Source: Termitomyces sp. T153 (lineage: Eukaryota > Basidiomycota > Agaricomycetes > Agaricales > Lyophyllaceae). From it: a stretch of DNA of 64,000 nucleotides. Below the pieces are notes generated by a model. It searched no databases. It had not been told where the DNA came from and was given only the letters and a program-made list of their open reading frames with translations. Where the stretch lies: the NCBI GenBank assembly GCA_018296165.2, contig JACKQL020000024.1, positions 62,001 through 126,000 of the forward strand, given 5' to 3'. Positions 58,257-64,000 of this stretch are shown here, piece after piece. The translations under genes were made by a program, and so were the position numbers. Each line of letters opens with the position of its first letter. Within the stretch, counting starts at the first letter, position 1.

Positions 58257-59411
58257 ATGCTACGACGTTCTATCTTTCCGACACGCGCTCTTTCGCGCTC
58301 GTATGCCACCACCACACATCCACATGCCCTCGTTTTTCTTGAACACAGACAAGGAGTGTTGGATTCGGGCTCTCTGTCTGCACTCACTGCTGCTGAACAA
58401 CTCGGAGGCAAAGTAACTGGGCTTGTCGTTGGTGCACCGGAACATGTGCAGGGCGTTGTGGAGAAAGCCAGAAAGTTCGTTCTATTTCAAATGACGTTTT
58501 TTTTTACCCATCGTTGACTTTTGATAGACTCAAAGGCTTAACCTCTATTCTGCATTCAGCCTCCTCCCAATACGCTGAACCACTCCCAGAGACTGTATCT
58601 CCTCTTCTGGAAAAACTCCTATCCGGCTCCACGCCATTTACACATATTGTTTCCTCGACGTCTTCATTTGCAAAATCGCTGTTGCCTCGAGTAGCAGCGA
58701 AACTTGATGTCCCCTCCGTTTCCGATGTCACTTCTGTGGCCCATGATGCTTCTTCCAACAGTACAACATTTACGCGTCCAATATATGCCGGGAATGCAAT
58801 TGCAACCGTTCGAGCACCTTCATCTATTCCTCTTAAGTTCTTCACCGTTCGGGGCACTGCTTTCACCGCCGCGCAAGCACAAGATTCCTCCCAAGCCGAA
58901 GCTTCGTCCATAGAGCCTGTTGAGGTCTCTGATTCTCCTACGGAACATATCAAATCCACTTTCACCAAGTCCGATCGTCCTGATCTCGGAGTCGCTGGTC
59001 GGGTGGTGTCTGGAGGACGTGCCCTGAAGAATGCCGAGACGTTCGCCTCCACGTTATATCCACTTGCGGATGCGCTTGGTGCTGCCGTTGGAGCTTCGCG
59101 TGCTGCTGTAGACGCAGGATATGCAGACAACTCGCTACAGGTCGGCCAAACAGGCAAGGTTGTTGCCCCTGAGTTGTATATGGCCGTTGGTATTTCTGGA
59201 GCTATTCAACATCTCGCGGGAATGAAGGATTCCAAGCTCATTGTTGCTATCAACAAGGTGAGTCTACCTCTTCCTGTCATGAACCACAATTGAGATCCGT
59301 TGCGTGGATATTAAGGATCCCGACGCGCCCATTTTCCAAGTCGCAGACATAGGTCTCCAGGCAGACCTGTTTGAAGCTGTCCCAGAGCTTGTCGAGAAGT
59401 TGAAGGCATGA
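58257..59411 (+). CDS. ETFA: Electron transfer flavoprotein alpha subunit
   Basis: The mitochondrial matrix flavoprotein that passes electrons from acyl-CoA dehydrogenases to ETF-ubiquinone oxidoreductase. The presequence [20 protein letters not shown] is typical. Domain I reads [40 protein letters not shown] and [14 protein letters not shown]. The FAD-binding domain has [40 protein letters not shown], then [40 protein letters not shown] and [20 protein letters not shown], ending LVEKLKA. All FAD-contact motifs are intact. Introns at about 58476-58525 and 59257-59315. Divergent from EMC1 with 97 bp between start codons. Confidence 0.95.
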
Positions 59412-60098
59412 GCTCAGATAAGCTAAAGATGCATTTGAACCTCTTCAGAGGCTTCCCAGTCTGGCGTGGGCCTTCCATTATAGTGTTAAAGGTGTTTCTG
59501 GACTAGCGTAAAGAGGTCCTGATCGCAGAAAGATATAATATAATCTCCTTTCCCTTATCGGAAAAATTGTGACTCTGTGGCACCACCATTTTAACATCAA
59601 CAAAAAAGGGTATTCAAACCCTTGAAAACCACAAGTGTTTATTGTACACAGTATGCAAATCAAACTGCATTCCGGAATGGCCTATACATTTCTAAAGTAC
59701 TGTACTCCGAGACACAAGCTCGTTATCCGGAAATGTAGATTGTATAATGATATACGCGAGGAGAACCGGGGCCGATTGCGATTGCGAGTTGAGTCGCACA
59801 GTGGCAATGGTAACGTGTCATCATCATCCGTGATGATGAGAAAATAGGATGGTTAGGGCTATACGGTAGGAAAACAAGGATTGTGGGTGCTGCGACAATG
59901 CAGGTCGTGTGGTGCCGTAAAAGATACATGTCTGCGAGTTGAAGTGCAGATGGTGATGTTTTAAGGATACAACAGAGATACTAGACGCGACACATGCAAA
60001 AAAGAGATTGAGTGGGCTGAATGAAATCAGACGATGTCCCAGAGTTCTTCGAGTGCGCAGCAAAACTGGATGACAAAAATTGAGCAGAGACTAGACTT
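59412..60098. other. Convergent intergenic region, no gene seen
   Basis: It lies between the ETFA stop and the EMG1 stop and should hold both 3' UTRs. A short frame at 59635-59847 and its antisense shadow have no recognisable feature. Confidence 0.45.
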
Positions 60099-61414
60099 TC
60101 ATGGCTTTTTAATCACCTTGCCGCATGCAACACTTGCACTCAGGGCATAGTCGCTGATACTTATTTTTTCATCGACATAAGCATCAGCAAAATCGTCTCT
60201 GCCTCGTGCCATAGCACCGACGAAGACTGCTATATTGTGAGTCGTCGGTAAAGTCGGAAGGTATTGGGAGAGGCGCTGAGTTGGGGCATCGCCAGAAAGT
60301 GCTAGACCAGGTCAGGCCAAAATCGGTGACGAGGTATGCACACTCACTTAGCTTAATGGTATTTGGAGGTAGATGGTCCACGACAGGATTCTACAGTGCA
60401 ACTAAGGAAAGCATAGGATAAATGGGGGTATCAGACGCACTTTGATGACCTTGAGCAGTTTTTCAGGTCCGTTCACCCCTCGGATAGATAATTTGTGCAG
60501 GAGTTGAACTGATTATCGCGATATATAAAGACATTCGCAAATTGTCGGAAAAGAAACGCACCCATCAGCCCACTGAACCTCTTGAACGTCCTTGGAATGC
60601 GAACATGGGGGTTGACCTCGATGAGCACGCCCTTCGCCGTATGGATATACACCTGCAGCAGTCCAGCCTTATTGAGAGGCGAGTCCAGAAGGGTCAACAA
60701 GCACTATCACAGAGATCAATCGCAGCACTTGATGATTCATCGATGGACGATGCTCCGCACCTGGTGAGTGATATCGGGCCTTGCATCAGCAATGTCTCGC
60801 CCAGTCTTGGCCAAGATGCCTTGGTGATCATCACAATTAAGCAAGGTATATTTTACATCTCCCTCTCCCTTCCCGTTTCTGCCTTTTCCTGGACCTCCGC
60901 CTGAAATTCTGTAAGCCTCGAGGCAGGCCTGTTCCAGAATCACATAGAGGCGGCGATTGGATGACGCCACGCCACCACGAGCGACATGCGCCTGTACAGG
61001 CAACATAGAAGGGTTTGCAGCTATGGGAATGGGGTTATGTGGATTTGGCTGAGCCATTTTGGCACGAGATTTTGAAGCTGGAAGCGGTTTTGTGGGCCGT
61101 TCAAGGGTAGAGGCGTTGTTGTAGATGGTGGTAAGTACAGTCGCTGGCTGAGCCTGTGTTGATTGGGCCTTGAGAGACGAATCGATTTGCATGCTCTGGG
61201 TTCCGTCAATTTCTGCGTCCGGTTTGTCAGAAGCGGGACTTGGGCTCAGCTGCCGCCTTCGCTGGTGGGGACGCTCGCCGGGAGTCGATTTTGGACGAGG
61301 AGGAGTGTCAAATGTGTCGGATTCAGAGAGCTTTTTAGGGACGGGATGATGGAGATGGTCTTTGTCGAGTGAATTGGAATGGCGACGACGACGGGCCGGG
61401 ATCGAGCTGTCCAT
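60099..61414 (-). CDS. EMG1: Ribosome biogenesis methyltransferase Emg1/Nep1
   Basis: Nep1 is a SPOUT-class enzyme that methylates N1 of the hypermodified pseudouridine in 18S rRNA and is needed for 40S assembly. Start ATG 61414 gives [20 protein letters not shown], a basic disordered N-terminal extension longer than in yeast. The catalytic part starts [20 protein letters not shown], then [20 protein letters not shown] and [14 protein letters not shown]. After an intron come [60 protein letters not shown] and LPPNTIKL. The SAM-binding C-terminal knot reads [20 protein letters not shown], then [20 protein letters not shown]. All SPOUT motifs are visible. Three or four introns. Stop 60099-60101. 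Confidence 0.94.
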
Positions 61415-61712
61415 GATCAAATTTCTCCAGTTCCTACAGAAAAGGAGTTGGTCTAGCGAGTCTTGCGTCTCTCTCTGTGCTCAATCTATAAAAGAGAGAA
61501 AGGAATGAAGATAGAAAGCTTCAGAACCCACTACCCACAACGGCACTTGCTTCCAAAACTTTTCACAACACGTGCCCACAATATGATGGCCCTGAGCGAC
61601 ACCAGCAGAAAAATCAAAGTTCACAACATCATTGACATAAGTAAATGGGATAGCCAAGTATCGTAAGGTATGTATTGAATATCCACAGCTGTCAAACAAT
61701 CTTTCAACGTAC

Positions 61713-63332
<1,620 letters not shown>

Positions 63333-63405
63333 TGCTGATGTTTGTTAGAGGAGTGATGAAGATAAAAAGATGATAGGCGATGGAACCCTGTTGGGAGAGT
63401 TAGAA

Positions 63406-63414
63406 ATTTATATA
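63406..63414 (-). promoter_or_regulatory. TATA-like box of the actin promoter
   Basis: The minus strand reads TATATAAAT about 75-80 bp upstream of the actin start codon, within the 386 bp divergent region shared with the P450 gene. Position and sequence suit a core promoter element of a highly expressed gene. Confidence 0.5.
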
Positions 63415-63718
63415 AGACTCTGCGCAGCCTTTTGCTGCGAACTGCGGCGAGTTACCTTTGCTTTCTCGTTGTTGGGCGGAGGGGAGATGTCACGTAGGCA
63501 AATTCCGAAGTAGTCTCACAAATGCGCTTATCCGATTGCATTAGGGCCGGTCTAACTGCGGAGCACTGCCACTCCGTTCTTGTCGATCCCATCAGGAGTT
63601 ATTACTTTTCATGTGTTGAATAAGTAGCACCCACGTATGACACATGCTCATGCTCGTGATTTCTCAATAGCATAAGTATTTGAGCTCGTTCCCAGTCTCA
63701 AGTTAAGCATCTCCCAGC

Positions 63719-64000
63719 ATGCCGCTCCCACCTGGCCCAATATATCTCGCAAATCGACTGCCCCCTCTCCTTGTTCCTCTGTTTTCCGTCTATCTTCTGA
63801 ATCGTGTTCTGAGCTCTTATTTCTACATTTCTCTTCCCATTTGGGCTATGGTCATTTCTACAATCTCTACAGTTCCTCTCAGTGTCATAATACGATTTGC
63901 CTGTATCGACTTCATCAATCGCAGGAATGCTGCAGCTCTAGGCGCTGTTCTTCCTCCACACGTCAAGGACAAATACCCTCTCGGTCTCGGCACACTTATC
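63719..64000 (+). CDS. Cytochrome P450, N-terminal part (CYP63-like), cut by the window end
   Basis: Open frame from ATG 63719 to the edge. MPLPPGPIYLANRLPPLLVP starts with a PPGP-like motif. It is followed by hydrophobic spans (FSVYLLNRVLSSYFYISLPI; WAMVISTISTVPLSVIIRF) and NRRNAAALGAVLPPHVKDKY with PLGLGTL at the end. A long hydrophobic N-terminus followed by an RNxxAAALGAxLPPxV segment is typical of Agaricomycete CYP63/CYP5144-like monooxygenases. The heme-binding region lies outside the window. Confidence 0.7.
   Translation, partial: MPLPPGPIYLANRLPPLLVPLFSVYLLNRVLSSYFYISLPIWAMVISTISTVPLSVIIRFACIDFINRRNAAALGAVLPPHVKDKYPLGLGTLI

Overview
The window is nuclear DNA of a filamentous basidiomycete, most likely a mushroom-forming agaricomycete. 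Genes are dense and cut by many introns of about 45-60 bp, start codons of neighbouring genes can lie only tens of bases apart, and the families present include a fungal Ale1-type acyltransferase, a DUF6534-like membrane protein and a CYP63-like P450. There is no bacterial, viral or organellar signature. All gene models below were spliced by eye from reading frames, splice sites and family motifs, so exon borders are inferences.

Left arm (about 0.2-22.4 kb): ALE1-type lysophospholipid acyltransferase, SCO1 copper chaperone head-to-head with mitochondrial methionyl-tRNA synthetase, a four-TM MARVEL-like protein, a CpG-poor spliced remnant of probable transposon origin, a small single-pass membrane protein, a WDR89-like protein tail-to-tail with the mitochondrial tRNA-modification GTPase MSS1, a degraded kinase-like pseudogene, calcineurin B, a Ser-rich hypothetical protein, TTI2 and the COMPASS subunit Swd1/RBBP5.

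Centre (about 22.4-35.7 kb): a transposon graveyard. A degenerate Tc1/mariner transposase is followed by Ty3/Gypsy debris in both orientations (gag and reverse transcriptase on the minus strand, integrase on the plus strand, and a polypurine-tract/LTR-like junction). The block is almost free of CpG, as expected for repeats that were methylated and deaminated, while the genes on either side are rich in CpG. Inside it lies a tract of exactly 700 bases (28889-29588) made only of A and C, the strangest object in the window. On the right the block runs into a gene whose 5' end cannot be found.

Right arm (about 35.7-64 kb): a possible chromatin/transcription-factor-like C-terminal fragment, uracil phosphoribosyltransferase (with two apparent GC-AG introns), a DUF6534-like membrane protein, SEC63, coilin, a giant PPR protein, the KEOPS subunit CGI121 head-to-head with a membrane-anchored protein disulfide isomerase, a probable mitochondrial ribosomal protein, a stand-alone double FolB (dihydroneopterin aldolase) protein, EMC1, ETF alpha, EMG1/NEP1, actin and the start of a P450.

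Together these are mainly housekeeping genes, with many nuclear-encoded mitochondrial functions (SCO1, MSM1, MSS1, PPR, bL31m-like, ETFA) and ER membrane biogenesis functions (SEC63, EMC1, PDI, ALE1). I see no operon-like or defence system. The points most worth checking are the A/C-only tract, the CpG-depleted mosaic and its borders, the GC-AG introns at conserved motifs, and two bidirectional promoters with only 28 and 38 bp between start codons.
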